5,618 nt of DNA from Oscillospiraceae bacterium (GTDB lineage Bacteria > Bacillota > Clostridia > Oscillospirales > Acutalibacteraceae): positions 1-5,618 of the forward strand of contig WRDE01000156.1 in assembly GCA_009783605.1 (NCBI GenBank). Reading direction: 5' to 3'. A program made the translations under genes and the position numbers. Positions 4,999 to 5,618 of this stretch are shown piece after piece. How positions within the stretch are numbered: position 1 is the stretch's first letter; each line of letters begins with the position of its first letter. The notes beneath the pieces are model-generated. The model had not been told where the DNA came from. It worked only from the letters and a program-made list of their open reading frames with translations, and did not search any database.

Positions 4999-5618
4999 AA
5001 AAACTCTCCTATATCTATAACGGCATTATCTTTACTTTCTTATACGCGCCGATTTTCATCATGGTATTCTATTCCTTCAACGAGGGCAAGAGCCGCACCC
5101 GGTTTGACGGGTTTTCGCTGCGGTGGTATGAGAAGTTAGTCGGCAACGAGGATCTGTTAAAAGCGTTGATGACCACGCTGCAGGTGGCGGTTATCGCGGC
5201 GGTTGCGGCGACGGTGATCGGGACAATGGCGGCGGTGGGGATCCATTCGATGAACCGGAAGCTGCAGAAGGTGTTTATGACGGCCAACAACATCCCGGTG
5301 GTCAACCCCGAAATCGTGACCGGTATCTCGCTGATGCTGCTGTTTATCTTTATCTCCGGCGCGACCGGGATACTTAAATTAGGGTTTGGCACGCTGCTGC
5401 TGGCGCATATCACCTTCAATATTCCCTATGTCATACTGAGTGTACTGCCCAAACTGCGGCAGATGAACAAGCATATGTACGAAGCGGCGCTGGATCTGGG
5501 CTGCCCGCCGGTCAGGGCTTTCTTCAAGGTGGTGATCCCGGAGATCCGTCCGGGGGTGGTGACCGGCCTGATCATGGCCTTCACCCTGTCGTTAGACGAC
5601 TTCATCATCAGCTATTTC
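4995..5618 (+). CDS. potC: Spermidine/putrescine ABC transporter permease, partial (3' end outside window)
   Basis: The frame is open from ATG 4995 to the last base, giving 208 residues without a stop. PotC proteins are usually about 255-270 residues, so roughly 50-60 residues should lie beyond the edge. The sequence is collinear with E. coli PotC as I recall it: SFNEGKSRTRFDGFSLRWYEKL (27-48), AHITFNIPYVILSVLPKL (137-154), the EAA loop EAALDLGCPPVRAFFKVVIPEIRPG (starting at 163) and FTLSLDDFIISYF (196-208). Hydrophobic segments lie at about 9-27, 57-83, 105-122, 131-153 and 187-205. The start overlaps the potB stop as ATGA, with a G-rich site about 8 bases upstream. It pairs with PotB to form the membrane channel. 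The binding protein gene potD, or a fused PotD domain, would be expected next. Confidence 0.93.
   Translation, partial: MKKLSYIYNGIIFTFLYAPIFIMVFYSFNEGKSRTRFDGFSLRWYEKLVGNEDLLKALMTTLQVAVIAAVAATVIGTMAAVGIHSMNRKLQKVFMTANNIPVVNPEIVTGISLMLLFIFISGATGILKLGFGTLLLAHITFNIPYVILSVLPKLRQMNKHMYEAALDLGCPPVRAFFKVVIPEIRPGVVTGLIMAFTLSLDDFIISYF

Overview
The window looks like a chromosomal segment from a Gram-positive, low-to-mid GC anaerobe of the class Clostridia, plausibly Oscillospiraceae/Ruminococcaceae-like. This is inferred from GC-rich genes set in AT-rich spacers, strong GGAGG-type ribosome binding sites, near-consensus sigma-A promoters, a Ser/Glu-rich lipoprotein linker, Firmicutes-type Xpt and Pot proteins, and palindromic repeats between genes. 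No rRNA, tRNA, CRISPR array, integrase or transposase is visible.

Left half, minus strand (about 140-2195): a small purine-related unit reading right to left. A good sigma-A promoter (2165-2193) drives xpt (xanthine phosphoribosyltransferase, 1538-2113). After a 123-bp spacer with repeats comes a BMP/PnrA-type substrate-binding lipoprotein (197-1414), followed by a hairpin that may be a terminator (141-176). The likely logic is capture of a purine or nucleoside at the membrane and salvage of xanthine in the cytoplasm. The ABC ATPase and permeases that would serve the lipoprotein are not in the window. Left of the hairpin lies a 63-bp nested inverted repeat (61-123).

Middle (2194-2936): an AT-rich divergent intergenic region with three DnaA-box-like 9-mers (2355-2384), one 91-residue protein of unknown function with a C-terminal membrane segment (2466-2741), and a striking 125-bp repeat module containing a perfect 30-bp inverted repeat (2774-2836).

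Right half, plus strand (2937-5618): a polyamine-type ABC transporter operon. A textbook promoter (TTGACA, 17 bp, TATATT) and a short structured leader precede potA (ATPase), potB (permease) and potC (permease, cut by the window edge). The genes are coupled by two ATGA stop/start overlaps. The periplasmic-type binding protein PotD would be expected just beyond the window.

Overall the genes belong to known families, and I do not see convincing evidence for a new system. The points most worth a second look are the non-coding elements: the 2756-2880 repeat module, the DnaA-box-like cluster, the GTGATTAG repeat that supplies the end of xpt, and the nested hairpin at 61-123.
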